Shown here one piece after another: positions 23,239 to 30,966 of a stretch of DNA of 35,983 nucleotides. The first letter of the stretch is position 1; each line of letters opens with the position of its first letter. The stretch lies in NCBI GenBank assembly GCA_041488155.1, contig JBGPOS010000038.1, positions 1-35,983 on the forward strand, in the 5' to 3' direction. Position numbers and translations under genes: made by a program. The notes beneath the pieces are model-generated. The model saw only the letters and a list, made by a program, of their open reading frames with translations. It did not search any database and was not told where the DNA came from. Source of the stretch: JBGPOS01 sp041488155. Lineage in GTDB: Bacteria; Chloroflexota; Dehalococcoidia; Tepidiformales; Tepidiformaceae.

Positions 23239-24444
23239 GTGGACGAAGAGCGCTCCATTCGGGACAAGGTTTGCATCGCCGGCATCGGCCAGACCGAGTT
23301 CACCAAGTACGGGACGATCACTCGGCCCGAGTTCCAACTCGCCATCGAAGCGGTTCTCGCTGCCTGCGACGATGCCGGTATATCGCCGGCGCTCATCGAT
23401 GGCTTCGCCTCCTACTCCAACGATCGCAACGACCCCGCCCGCATCGCGCACGCCCTCGGGATCCCGGAATTCGGCTTCACCTCAATGACCTGGGGTGGCG
23501 GTGGCGGAGGCGGTTCGGCGGCGGTCGGGAACGGCGCTGCGGCCATCGCCGCGGGCTATGCGAACTACGTCGTCGTCTATCGGGCGCTCGCGCAGGGCCA
23601 ATTCGGACGTTTCGGGCAGAGCTCAGCTTCTGGACGAATGAGCGGAGGGTTCGCCTGGGAAACGCCCTATGGGATCATCGCTCCTGTCGCCTGGTACGCC
23701 GCCCAGGTCAGGCGCCACATGTACGAGTTCGGTACCACAAGCCTCCAGATGGGCCACGTCGCCGTGGCTTCGAACAAGCACGCCCAGCACAACCCGCGCG
23801 CGGTGATGTACGCACGCCCGATCACTCTTGAGGACCATCAGAACTCACGCATGATCGCCGACCCGCTCCGGCTTCTTGACTGCTGTCTCGAGTCGGACGG
23901 CGCGGTCGCGCTCATTCTTGCGTCCGCGGATCGCGCGGGAGACTTGAGGCAGAAGCCGGTCTACATCGCGGGCGCTGCGCAGGGTAGCGGCCATCGACAA
24001 TCCATCGGGATGGGCGCCAACTATCGCGAAAACTACGCGACGGCGAACTTCACCGAGGTGGCTCGCCGCCTCTACCGGATGGCAGGAATCGGCCCCGAGG
24101 AGATAGACGTCGCCCAGGTCTACGAGAATTTCACCGGCATGGTGCTCATGTCGCTCGAAGACCATGGCTTCTGCAAGCGCGGAGAAGGCGGCCCCTTCGT
24201 CGAAGGCGGGCGCATCGAGCACCGAACGGTCGCGGAACCCGGCGCACCGCACGCCGGGGCCCTTCCCATCAACACCGCAGGCGGAAATCTCGCCGAGGGC
24301 TACATCCACGGCCTCCAGTTGATCACCGAGGCCGTCCGCCAGGTCAGGGGAACGTCGACGCTCCAGGTCGAGGGCGCGCGGACATGCCTGGTCGCCAGCG
24401 GTCCCGGTCCGTCACCTCTGAGCGACCTGATCCTTCACAACTAG
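23239..24444 (+). CDS. Ltp2-like thiolase-fold protein (probable acyl-CoA retro-aldolase), second copy
   Basis: A 401-aa thiolase-superfamily protein of the lipid-transfer branch. The nucleophile loop has no Cys and is instead a run of seven glycines (TWGGGGGGGSAAVG, about residues 84-97). The late segments YENFTGMVLMSLEDHGFC, KRGEGGPFV and NTAGGNLAEGYIHG are typical of Ltp2-type proteins. The GTG start has GAGG close upstream. Retro-aldol cleavage of a beta-hydroxyacyl-CoA, releasing a short acyl-CoA, is the likely reaction. The DUF35 partner follows after 10 bases. It is only moderately similar to the copy at 7687-8883, so different substrates or successive rounds are likely. Confidence 0.85.
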   Translation: MDEERSIRDKVCIAGIGQTEFTKYGTITRPEFQLAIEAVLAACDDAGISPALIDGFASYSNDRNDPARIAHALGIPEFGFTSMTWGGGGGGGSAAVGNGAAAIAAGYANYVVVYRALAQGQFGRFGQSSASGRMSGGFAWETPYGIIAPVAWYAAQVRRHMYEFGTTSLQMGHVAVASNKHAQHNPRAVMYARPITLEDHQNSRMIADPLRLLDCCLESDGAVALILASADRAGDLRQKPVYIAGAAQGSGHRQSIGMGANYRENYATANFTEVARRLYRMAGIGPEEIDVAQVYENFTGMVLMSLEDHGFCKRGEGGPFVEGGRIEHRTVAEPGAPHAGALPINTAGGNLAEGYIHGLQLITEAVRQVRGTSTLQVEGARTCLVASGPGPSPLSDLILHN

Positions 24445-24454
24445 CGGCCAATCC

Positions 24455-24916
24455 ATGACAAAGACCTCCAACCCGCACGAGTTCCTCGATAGCCCGTTCT
24501 TCCCGGCAGGCATGCCTCAGCCCGACCCGGCGAATCCAGTTTCGAGGGGCTTCTACGAAGCCTGCGCCGAAGGCCGGCTCGTGGTCCAGGCATGCAACAA
24601 ATGCGCCGCCGTCCAGCATCCGCCCGAGGTGGTCTGCCACCAGTGCCACGGCTTCGACCTGGGCTGGAAAGAAGTCGCGGGGCTCGGGCACGTCTACACC
24701 TACACGATCGTCTGGAACCCGGCCCACCCGGCGCTCCGCGAATTCGTGCCGTACAACGTCTGCCTCGTGCAACTCGATGACGAGCCCGGGTTCTACCTCC
24801 TCAGCAACGTCGTCGACGCGAAGCCAGAAGAGATCGTTATCGGAATGCCCGTCGAGGTGGTGTTCGAACGCACGGCCGAAGACCTCGTGCAGCCGCGCTG
24901 GCGGCGACGGGCGTAA
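24455..24916 (+). CDS. DUF35 zinc-ribbon/OB-fold partner protein
   Basis: A 153-aa DUF35 protein with an intact zinc ribbon, CNKC and CHQC (Cys47, 50, 61, 64), and the OB-fold segment GLGHVYTYTIVWN. This is the architecture of the ChsH2 C-terminal domain that binds Ltp2 and completes its active site. It is encoded directly after the Ltp2-like gene. No strong ribosome site is seen before ATG, so coupling to the upstream gene is likely. It is convergent with the MaoC pair; the two stops are 18 bases apart. Confidence 0.9.
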   Translation: MTKTSNPHEFLDSPFFPAGMPQPDPANPVSRGFYEACAEGRLVVQACNKCAAVQHPPEVVCHQCHGFDLGWKEVAGLGHVYTYTIVWNPAHPALREFVPYNVCLVQLDDEPGFYLLSNVVDAKPEEIVIGMPVEVVFERTAEDLVQPRWRRRA

Positions 24917-24934
24917 CCGGGCCTCGGCGTCTCG

Positions 24935-25372
24935 TCAGGGGAGCTGGACGGTGACGAAGGCGACCGTTGTGTCGGGCCCGAGCTGGTTGTCGAGGTGTAT
25001 CTCAAGGTCGAGGAGCTTCTCGCCTTCCTGCTCGTACTTCTTGACCACCCACCCGCGCGAAGTGATCGTGTCGCCCGGGCAATTCGGGAGTTTCATCGCG
25101 AAGCGCAGCTTCCGAAGGAAGGCTTCGGGGCCCGCCCAGTCGGTCACGACCCTGCCGAAGAAGCCCTCGTAGAACATCGTGTTGACGAAGATGTCCCGGG
25201 CGCCGTTCTTCTTCGCGAACTCGCGATCGTGGTGGATCGGGTAGAGATCGCGCGTCCCGCTCACGTCGATCATCAGGTTTCGAAGGGCGAGCGGAAACGT
25301 GATGCTCGTGATCTGCTGCTCTTCTTGGATTTCGTCCCAGTTGAGCGTCGTGAAATTGGCGGTCGAAGCCAT
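24935..25372 (-). CDS. MaoC-like hydratase subunit with catalytic Asp/His
   Basis: A 145-aa single hot-dog protein. The hydratase-2 motif is intact: SGTRDLYPIHHDREFA, with Asp and His five residues apart. It should be the catalytic half of a two-subunit enoyl-CoA hydratase with the product of the gene 13 bases upstream (25386-25982). Unlike the corresponding subunit at 8963-9400, it keeps the Asp. It faces the second Ltp2-like/DUF35 operon and would supply its beta-hydroxyacyl-CoA substrate. Confidence 0.87.
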   Translation of the reverse strand: MASTANFTTLNWDEIQEEQQITSITFPLALRNLMIDVSGTRDLYPIHHDREFAKKNGARDIFVNTMFYEGFFGRVVTDWAGPEAFLRKLRFAMKLPNCPGDTITSRGWVVKKYEQEGEKLLDLEIHLDNQLGPDTTVAFVTVQLP

Positions 25373-25385
25373 GGTTATTCTCCGT

Positions 25386-25982
25386 TCACTCTCCCCGCGG
25401 GCTGTTCGGGTTGTACTTCAGCAGGATCATCGTTGACTTCGCCACGAGCCGGTCGTCCCGCTCCGTCCGGTACTCGGTCACGCTCGTGATGAAGATGCCC
25501 TTTCCGGGGCGGGTCTGCTTTTCGGCGGAAACGTCGGTGGTCATGCTGCGCATCTTGAGACGGCCGTCGCCGGGCCCAAAGGGCGCGACGTACTCCACCT
25601 CCTGCCCGACCACCGTCGCGACCGTGTAGCCCTGCTGGTCGCTGAGCTGGTGGGCGTTGGGACCGGCTGGCGCCGCCGCTCCGGGGTTGAGTTTCGCGGC
25701 GTCGTCGGCCATCTGCCTGGAAAGGTAGTCCGGCGTCCACCAGGGCGCGAAAGTCATGCTGAAGATGGACTGGGGCGGTGCGATGAGCCGACCGAAGCGC
25801 GTGGTCTTCGCGAAAGCCTTGTCCCAGTAGACAGGGTTGGCGTCCTCGGTCACTTCGCAGAAGCGCCAGATGGCGGTCTCGGATACTTCGTCACGGGTCA
25901 GGCGGTAAGGTCCCCACTGGTTCAGATAGGGCTTCACCATTTCCTGGAGCGTCGGGCTGCCGGTGGCCGGCGTTTGCGTCAT
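25386..25982 (-). CDS. MaoC N-terminal-type / FAS1-like dehydratase subunit, second copy
   Basis: A 198-aa hot-dog protein of the MaoC_dehydrat_N type. The motif reads EDANPVYWDKAFA: Asp-x-Asn-Pro is present, but the His is Tyr, so this is the structural partner. ATG 25982 has GAAGGA before it; a longer upstream frame runs through the promoter and is rejected. Between about residues 90 and 130 there is an Ala/Pro/Gly-rich insertion and a tryptophan-rich APWWTPDYL segment, which may form the acyl-chain pocket. Promoter at 26044-26073. Confidence 0.83.
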   Translation of the reverse strand: MTQTPATGSPTLQEMVKPYLNQWGPYRLTRDEVSETAIWRFCEVTEDANPVYWDKAFAKTTRFGRLIAPPQSIFSMTFAPWWTPDYLSRQMADDAAKLNPGAAAPAGPNAHQLSDQQGYTVATVVGQEVEYVAPFGPGDGRLKMRSMTTDVSAEKQTRPGKGIFITSVTEYRTERDDRLVAKSTMILLKYNPNSPRGE

Positions 25983-26043
25983 CCGCGTCCTTCTCTTCGT
26001 GGGCTGTCGAGTCGAGCGAGTGGTCTTTCGCGACCTGTCCAGC

Positions 26044-26073
26044 AAGCTAGGCAGCGCCGGGGCCCCTTGTCAA
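26044..26073 (-). promoter_or_regulatory. Promoter of second MaoC pair
   Basis: On the minus strand: TTGACA (26073-26068), 18-base spacer ending TGCC, TAGCTT (26049-26044). It shares the -35, spacing and the spacer end with the promoter at 12747-12776. The leader to ATG 25982 would be about 55 bases and contains a GGTC-N6-GACC inverted repeat (26022-26035). Confidence 0.6.
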
Positions 26074-26091
26074 GCAGAGCAATGGCCTTGG

Positions 26092-26754
26092 TTAGCGGTC
26101 GCCGCCCACCGCCACGGAGGTCGCGACGATGGCTGCCTTGACGGCTTTGAGGGTTGCTAGCGGCGCTTCGGCGATGCTCCGGGCGACGGTCAGCGCTTCT
26201 TCGAGCACGCGGTCGGCCGGGACGACCGCCGACACGAGTCCGAGCCGGAGCGCCTCCTCGGCGCCGAAGACCCGCCCTGTCAGGCAGATGTCCGCGGCCG
26301 GCCCACCCCCTACGAGCGCCGCGAGGGGGCCGAGCATCGCCCCTGCGCCGAACTTGACCTGCGGCTGGCCGAAGGTGGCTGTCTCCGCTGCGATACGGAC
26401 GTCGGCGAGCACGGCTATGTCCATCCCGCCGCCTACCGCCGCCCCGTTCACCGCAGCAACGAGTGGCTTGGCGAAGTGCTGTAGCTGATGGTGGTAGCGC
26501 CGGGCAGAAGCGCCGCTGAACACCTCGGCGGGAGAACTCGTGACGAACTCGGAGCGGTCGAAGCCAGCGCAGAACACTGCCCCTGCCCCGGTGATGACGG
26601 CCACCCGGATGGCGTCGTCGGCTTCGAGCGCGGCAAGGACGTCGCTGATCGCGTCGCGCAGGGCCCTGTCGAGGGCGTTTCGCCTTTCGGGCCGGTTCAG
26701 TGTTAGCACCACCACCGGCTCAGAGCGTTCAACGATCAGGACCTCGTCAGCCAT
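26092..26754 (-). CDS. Crotonase-fold protein (enoyl-CoA hydratase/isomerase family), short and atypical
   Basis: A 220-aa crotonase. ATG 26754 is chosen for the strong GAGGAGGGG site. The CoA-binding and oxyanion-hole motifs are present (RRNALDRAL; VFCAGFD; NGAAVGGGMD). The two hydratase acids are changed: the Glu after GGG is Asp112 and the second, in the QPE motif, is Gln132. The protein is about 40 residues shorter than usual, ending at the last core helix. It may be an isomerase, hydrolase or decarboxylase rather than a hydratase, or have weak activity. It follows the ABC importer by 122 bases. Confidence 0.85.
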   Translation of the reverse strand: MADEVLIVERSEPVVVLTLNRPERRNALDRALRDAISDVLAALEADDAIRVAVITGAGAVFCAGFDRSEFVTSSPAEVFSGASARRYHHQLQHFAKPLVAAVNGAAVGGGMDIAVLADVRIAAETATFGQPQVKFGAGAMLGPLAALVGGGPAADICLTGRVFGAEEALRLGLVSAVVPADRVLEEALTVARSIAEAPLATLKAVKAAIVATSVAVGGDR

Positions 26755-26810
26755 CGGCGCACCCCTCCTCGCCGAGCATACGGCGACAGAATCCGCTCCG
26801 AAACGGACCA

Positions 26811-26828
26811 CGGGCTAACCGAAGCCCG
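26811..26828. other. Hairpin after ABC importer genes
   Basis: A perfect 6-bp stem CGGGCT / AGCCCG with a 6-base loop, about 50 bases after the last permease stop on the minus strand. No T-run follows, so termination is possible but not shown. The same gap holds a weak TATGCT -10 candidate for the crotonase gene. Confidence 0.3.
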
Positions 26829-26876
26829 AAACCGAACAATCCAGACGCCCTGCCGCCCGGGAGGCGCGTCCCGAAG

Positions 26877-27908
26877 CTAGAAGCCCGTGCGGCTTCCCCG
26901 GCCGCGAAGGCGCGGGTCCAAGACGTCGCGAAGGGCATCCCCCACGAGGTTGAACCCCAGCACCGCCATCGCGATCGCACCGCCCGCAACGAGCGACATC
27001 GCAGGCGAGGCTGGCAGGAGCTTGCGGCCATCGTTGACCATCTGCCCCCAGGAAATCGCCGTCGTCGAGCCCTGCCCGAGGAAAGAGAGGCTGGATTCGG
27101 CGAGGATGAGGCCGCCGATCGAGATTGCGATCCCAATCATCGTGAGGGGGATGATCTGCGGGATCACGTGCCGCACCATCACCCGCACGTCGGATGCGCC
27201 AACGACCTGCGCGGCGAGCACGTACGGCTCCTGCCGGATCGTCAGCACAAGACTCCTGACGACTCGGATCATCGGCGCCACCCCCCCGATGCCTAGCGCG
27301 AACATCAGGTGGAAGTTGTTCGGCTCCGCCACTATCTGGATTATCAACAGCAGCAGGACCAGCCCGGGGAACGCCATGAGAGAGTCGGCGAAGCGCTGGA
27401 TGATGAAGTCGACCGTTCCGCCAAAGTAGGCGCTCGTCACGCCGAGGATCATTCCCATGAACAGGATGAAGATCGCCCCGCCGACGCCGATCCCGAGTGA
27501 GCGCGACGCGCCGTGCACGATTCGAGAGTAGAGGTCGCGGCCGGCAATGTCGGTGCCCAGCCAATGCTCGGCCGAGGGATTCTGGGGCTCGATTTTGCCG
27601 AACTCCTGGAACTTCTCGGGGGGATTCCTGAGGCGCACGAACGGGTCTGCCCTCGCCTGCTCAGCAAGCTTGGGGTCGTAGTCCGGGTTGGGCGCCGAGA
27701 AGACTTCGTCCGGTGGGTACCGCTCTATCGCGTCGGCGGCCAGCGCGATGAACGCCATGAAAACGATAACTAAGAGCCCGAAGCCCCCGAGCGGCTTGCG
27801 CACGAAGAACGACTTCAGATTGAGCAGCCAACGCACAGGCAACGGTGGCCCCGCCGATGGCCCGAAGGGGACGCCGTAGACATTAGCTGCTGCCTGCTGG
27901 TCGGCCAT
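26877..27908 (-). CDS. ABC transporter permease, DppC/OppC type
   Basis: A 343-aa inner-membrane permease of the peptide/nickel family. ATG 27908 has a GAGGGA site; a longer frame overlaps the upstream gene and is less likely. There is an N-terminal membrane segment (GGFGLLVIVFMAFIALAADA), a periplasmic stretch with HWLGTDIAGRDLYSRIVHG, several membrane helices, and the EAA loop that contacts the ATPase (YVLAAQVVGASDVRVMVRHVIPQ). It follows DppB by 11 bases. No ATPase gene is present next to it. Confidence 0.93.
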   Translation of the reverse strand: MADQQAAANVYGVPFGPSAGPPLPVRWLLNLKSFFVRKPLGGFGLLVIVFMAFIALAADAIERYPPDEVFSAPNPDYDPKLAEQARADPFVRLRNPPEKFQEFGKIEPQNPSAEHWLGTDIAGRDLYSRIVHGASRSLGIGVGGAIFILFMGMILGVTSAYFGGTVDFIIQRFADSLMAFPGLVLLLLIIQIVAEPNNFHLMFALGIGGVAPMIRVVRSLVLTIRQEPYVLAAQVVGASDVRVMVRHVIPQIIPLTMIGIAISIGGLILAESSLSFLGQGSTTAISWGQMVNDGRKLLPASPAMSLVAGGAIAMAVLGFNLVGDALRDVLDPRLRGRGSRTGF

Positions 27909-27919
27909 CTCTCTTTCCC

Positions 27920-28888
27920 TCAGTGGAGGGTGATACGTGGGTCGAGCCACACGTACACGACGTCGACGGTCAGGTTCACGAACACAATGAAGGTCGCCAG
28001 GATGAGCACGAAGGCTTGGACGACCGGGACGTCTCGCCTGTTGATAGCGTCGAGCAGGCGGAAACCGACGCCGGGGATGTTGAACAACGATTCAAAGACC
28101 ACGTTGCCGCTCAACAGTGCGGCAATCGTGAATCCCACGACCGTGAACACCGGGATTAGCGCGTTCTTCAGGGCGTGGCGCATGATGATGACGCGCTCGT
28201 CCAGTCCCTTCGCCCAGGCCGTCCGCACGTAGTCTTGCCGCAGCACTTCGAGCATCTGCGAGCGCAGCAGGCGCATGACTCCGGCCCCCGTCGCCAGTCC
28301 CCCGGCGATCGCGGGGAGGATAAACAGCTGCAGGCTCGGGATAGGGTCCTCCCAGAGGAGCGGATGCTTGATGATCTCGATCGTCCAGAGGTCAAGGCGG
28401 ATGACGCCGAAAAGGAAGATCGTCGCCACCCAGAAGTTGGGTGCGGCGACCGCCGAGATGGCCAGCAGCCGCAAAATGTAGTCTAGGGCGGTATCTTGCC
28501 TGGCCGCCGCCAGGACGCCCGTCGGGATGCTGACGAGTAGCCCTACAACCAGGGTCATCAGCGACAGCTGGAGCGTGTATGGCAGGCCGTCCGCAAAGCC
28601 GCGGAGCGCCGGCTCGCCCGTCCGATAGGACTTTCCGAGGTCGCCGCGGAAGATGTTCCCGACGTACCGGACATAGCGCTCAGGGACCGGCTTGTCGAGG
28701 CCGAAATCCCTGCGCACGCTCTCGAGCTGCTCCTGCAGATTCTCCGGCGAAGAGCTGACGGTCTGGCCAGCCACCCTCTGGGCGACGAAGTCGCCGGGCA
28801 GGACGCTGGTCGCGAAGAAGACGAGCGTCGCGACCAGCCAGATGACCGGGATGTTTATCAGCGCCCGCCTGGCGATGTAGCTGCCCAC
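27920..28888 (-). CDS. ABC transporter permease, DppB/OppB type
   Basis: A 322-aa membrane permease. The start is set at GTG 28888, because a GGGGAGGAG run lies just before it and translation from there gives MGSYIARRALINIP, the normal DppB N-terminus; another GTG nine codons upstream is possible. It has the first membrane helix, a periplasmic loop with FGLDKPVPERYVRYVGNIFRGDLGKSY, and the EAA loop DYVRTAWAKGLDERVIIMRHALKNALIP. It lies 60 bases after the binding-protein gene and works with the DppC-type subunit encoded next. Confidence 0.93.
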   Translation of the reverse strand: MGSYIARRALINIPVIWLVATLVFFATSVLPGDFVAQRVAGQTVSSSPENLQEQLESVRRDFGLDKPVPERYVRYVGNIFRGDLGKSYRTGEPALRGFADGLPYTLQLSLMTLVVGLLVSIPTGVLAAARQDTALDYILRLLAISAVAAPNFWVATIFLFGVIRLDLWTIEIIKHPLLWEDPIPSLQLFILPAIAGGLATGAGVMRLLRSQMLEVLRQDYVRTAWAKGLDERVIIMRHALKNALIPVFTVVGFTIAALLSGNVVFESLFNIPGVGFRLLDAINRRDVPVVQAFVLILATFIVFVNLTVDVVYVWLDPRITLH

Positions 28889-28948
28889 AGACTCCTCCCC
28901 TGCATGCTCAGGCACGATTGCCGGGCGAGGTCCCCTTCGCGCGACGAC

Positions 28949-30796
28949 CTAGCTGATGATGCCCTTGTCGCTCGCGCGGCCCTGGTAACTCGGGTCCGTA
29001 GTGTCGATCCACTCCCTCGTGAGCGGTGCAAACACCGGCAGCGGGGATGGTTCGATACCGCCGATGACCTTCCGATAGTTCCACGAAAGGGCGCGAGTGT
29101 ACGCCGTGAAGCCGTGGAGCACGCCCGCGCCGTAATTTTGCACGAGCAGCTTGTCGATGCCCTGGATGATCTGCACGCGTTTGGCCTGGTCCAGTTCGGC
29201 GTCGAGCTTGGTCAGCGTGTCGTCGAATCCCGGGATGGTGATACCGCCGGGCTGATTGACGCCGTAGTACTTCGCCCGGGCAGTGTCTGACTTGAAGAAC
29301 TGGAGCAAGTCGTCGGTAGGCTCGGGGTCGACGGGCTGTGGGATGTACTGGATGAAGAACAGGGCAGCCTTGCCGTTACCGTACTGACCCTTCGGCAGCT
29401 TCGACCCAAGGACGTTCGGATACGTTTCCTTGGTGACCTTGACGTCGTTGCCAAGGTTCGCTTTCAGCATCGCCTGGAGCACTGCCGGCGCATCCGGGTA
29501 CTGCGAGATATAGAGGTCGGCCATGTCGATGGCGATTTCGCCGAGCGCCGGGCCGCCGCCGGCTTCCCACATCTTTCGTGCTTCGGCCAGGTCATCCTCG
29601 AACTTGGGAAGGAAGCCACCGAGCTTGACCAGTTCCGTCTCCGGGAGGTTGAAGGGAGTCTGGTAGGCGAGCACGTAGGCCGAAGGCACGCCCTGGCCAG
29701 AGTGAATCTGTTGGATGTATTTCTTCCGATCGAACGCCCTGTAAATGGCGCCGATCAGATTAGGGTTGTTCCAGGGGGGCCCGCCCGCGTTGTAATAGCC
29801 TCCGATGTGCGTTGAGGTGAACGACGACGTCTCGAACACCTGGCCCTTGAGCCGGTTCTTAGCGTCGTCGTGGACGGTGGCCGTGGGCGCTCCCCAGGAA
29901 TCGATCTGCTTCTGCTCGAAGCCAGCCTGGCGGGCCGCGAGGTCCCCGAAGAGAGGCAGGTTCGCGGACCCGTCGAGGTAGGTCTGGCCCCAATACTTCT
30001 CGAAGCGCTTCCGCTTGTAGGCGCCGTCGGTCTTCAGCTCGACAAAGGTGTAGGGCCCCGTCCCGATCAGGAGCTTCTCGCTGAACTCCTTGTTGTAGAT
30101 CGCCTCGAATTGGTCGAGGGCTTCGCGGGCCTGGACGAATTCGTAGGTCTGGGCAAGCAGGTTCAGGAAGCGTGCCCCGGGGCGCTTCAGCTTGACCACG
30201 ACCGTGGTGGGGTCGGTGACCGTCGCCGAATCGACGATGGAGTAGGCCCCCTTGCGCTGGAAGGTTGGGTCGGGAGTCCCGTCCTTCAGCTTCGCATCCC
30301 GCTGCCGGGTGATGTGGTAGGCGATATCGTCTGCGGTTGCCAGGCGGCCGTTGACCGGTGCCTTGTTGTGCCAGAAGACGTTCGGCCGGAGCTTGAGCGT
30401 GAGCTGGGTCAGGTCTGGCTGCTCCCACTTTTCCGCAACCCCGCCCGCAAGCTTCGCCCCGCCAATGAAGGTGCCCCAGTTGATGATGCGGTCGTAGGTG
30501 TTCGCGAAGACCGAGAGGTTCGTAGCAAAGTTGGTGCGGTTGGTGTCGAAGGTATCGAAGACTCCCGGCGTGCCGACGTACAGCCCCACTCCGCCCGGTT
30601 TGGGCTGAGCCACGGCCGGGGTAGGAGTCCCGGCGGGAGCGGTCGGACTCCCGGCCGGCTTCGGCGTGCCGTTGTCATCGTCGCCGCACCCCACCGTCGC
30701 GAGGGCGGCGAGCCCGGCGCCCGCCACTCCTCCGCCACCAAGGAGGCGGCGCCTGCTGATGCGATTGTTGCGGCTCCAGTAGTTGTCGCTCGCCAT
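28949..30796 (-). CDS. Extracellular solute-binding protein, family 5, Tat-lipoprotein
   Basis: A 615-aa binding protein of the dipeptide/oligopeptide family. The N-terminus has a twin-arginine motif (SRRRLLGG), a hydrophobic stretch and a lipobox ending in Cys37 (ATVGC), then an acidic and Pro/Thr/Ala-rich linker, so it should be exported by Tat and anchored outside as a lipoprotein. The mature part has family segments such as LAGGVAEKWEQPD, LTLKLRPNVFWHNKAPVNG and LLIGTGPYTFVE. A GGAGGGGG site precedes ATG. It is first in an operon with two permeases. The ligand is unknown; family members also bind non-peptide substrates. Confidence 0.92.
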   Translation of the reverse strand: MASDNYWSRNNRISRRRLLGGGGVAGAGLAALATVGCGDDDNGTPKPAGSPTAPAGTPTPAVAQPKPGGVGLYVGTPGVFDTFDTNRTNFATNLSVFANTYDRIINWGTFIGGAKLAGGVAEKWEQPDLTQLTLKLRPNVFWHNKAPVNGRLATADDIAYHITRQRDAKLKDGTPDPTFQRKGAYSIVDSATVTDPTTVVVKLKRPGARFLNLLAQTYEFVQAREALDQFEAIYNKEFSEKLLIGTGPYTFVELKTDGAYKRKRFEKYWGQTYLDGSANLPLFGDLAARQAGFEQKQIDSWGAPTATVHDDAKNRLKGQVFETSSFTSTHIGGYYNAGGPPWNNPNLIGAIYRAFDRKKYIQQIHSGQGVPSAYVLAYQTPFNLPETELVKLGGFLPKFEDDLAEARKMWEAGGGPALGEIAIDMADLYISQYPDAPAVLQAMLKANLGNDVKVTKETYPNVLGSKLPKGQYGNGKAALFFIQYIPQPVDPEPTDDLLQFFKSDTARAKYYGVNQPGGITIPGFDDTLTKLDAELDQAKRVQIIQGIDKLLVQNYGAGVLHGFTAYTRALSWNYRKVIGGIEPSPLPVFAPLTREWIDTTDPSYQGRASDKGIIS

Positions 30797-30871
30797 GGCT
30801 GGCCCCCTCCGTTGGCTGGTCCCGTCCGATGCGATGCATTGAATGACGCTATCGAACGGAAGAATGGCGAG

Positions 30872-30899
30872 AGTCTACCACCGCCGGGAAGTTCTAGAA
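30872..30899 (-). promoter_or_regulatory. Weak candidate promoter of ABC importer
   Basis: On the minus strand: TAGACT (30877-30872) repeats the -10 found at 23188, with TTCTAG 16 bases upstream as a poor -35. A leader of about 70 bases would precede the binding-protein ATG. Confidence 0.3.
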
Positions 30900-30923
30900 G
30901 GGGCAGGGAGTGAGGGTCCGCCA

Positions 30924-30966
30924 CGGCTCGCGACATTTCGGCTCGCAGGACACCGGGCCCGGCTCG
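30924..30966. repeat. Three direct copies of CGGCTCG and a 10-base palindrome
   Basis: CGGCTCG occurs at 30924, 30939 and 30960 in the 170-base gap upstream of the ABC importer; the first two copies extend to CGGCTCGC. A palindrome CCGGGCCCGG (30953-30962) lies between the second and third. This could be an operator or just the remains of a terminator after the gene at 30967. No function is assigned. Confidence 0.35.

Noticed and set aside
26040..26092. Frameshift that would restore a full-length crotonase
   Set aside because: The bases after the stop give no crotonase-like C-terminus in any frame and contain the next promoter.
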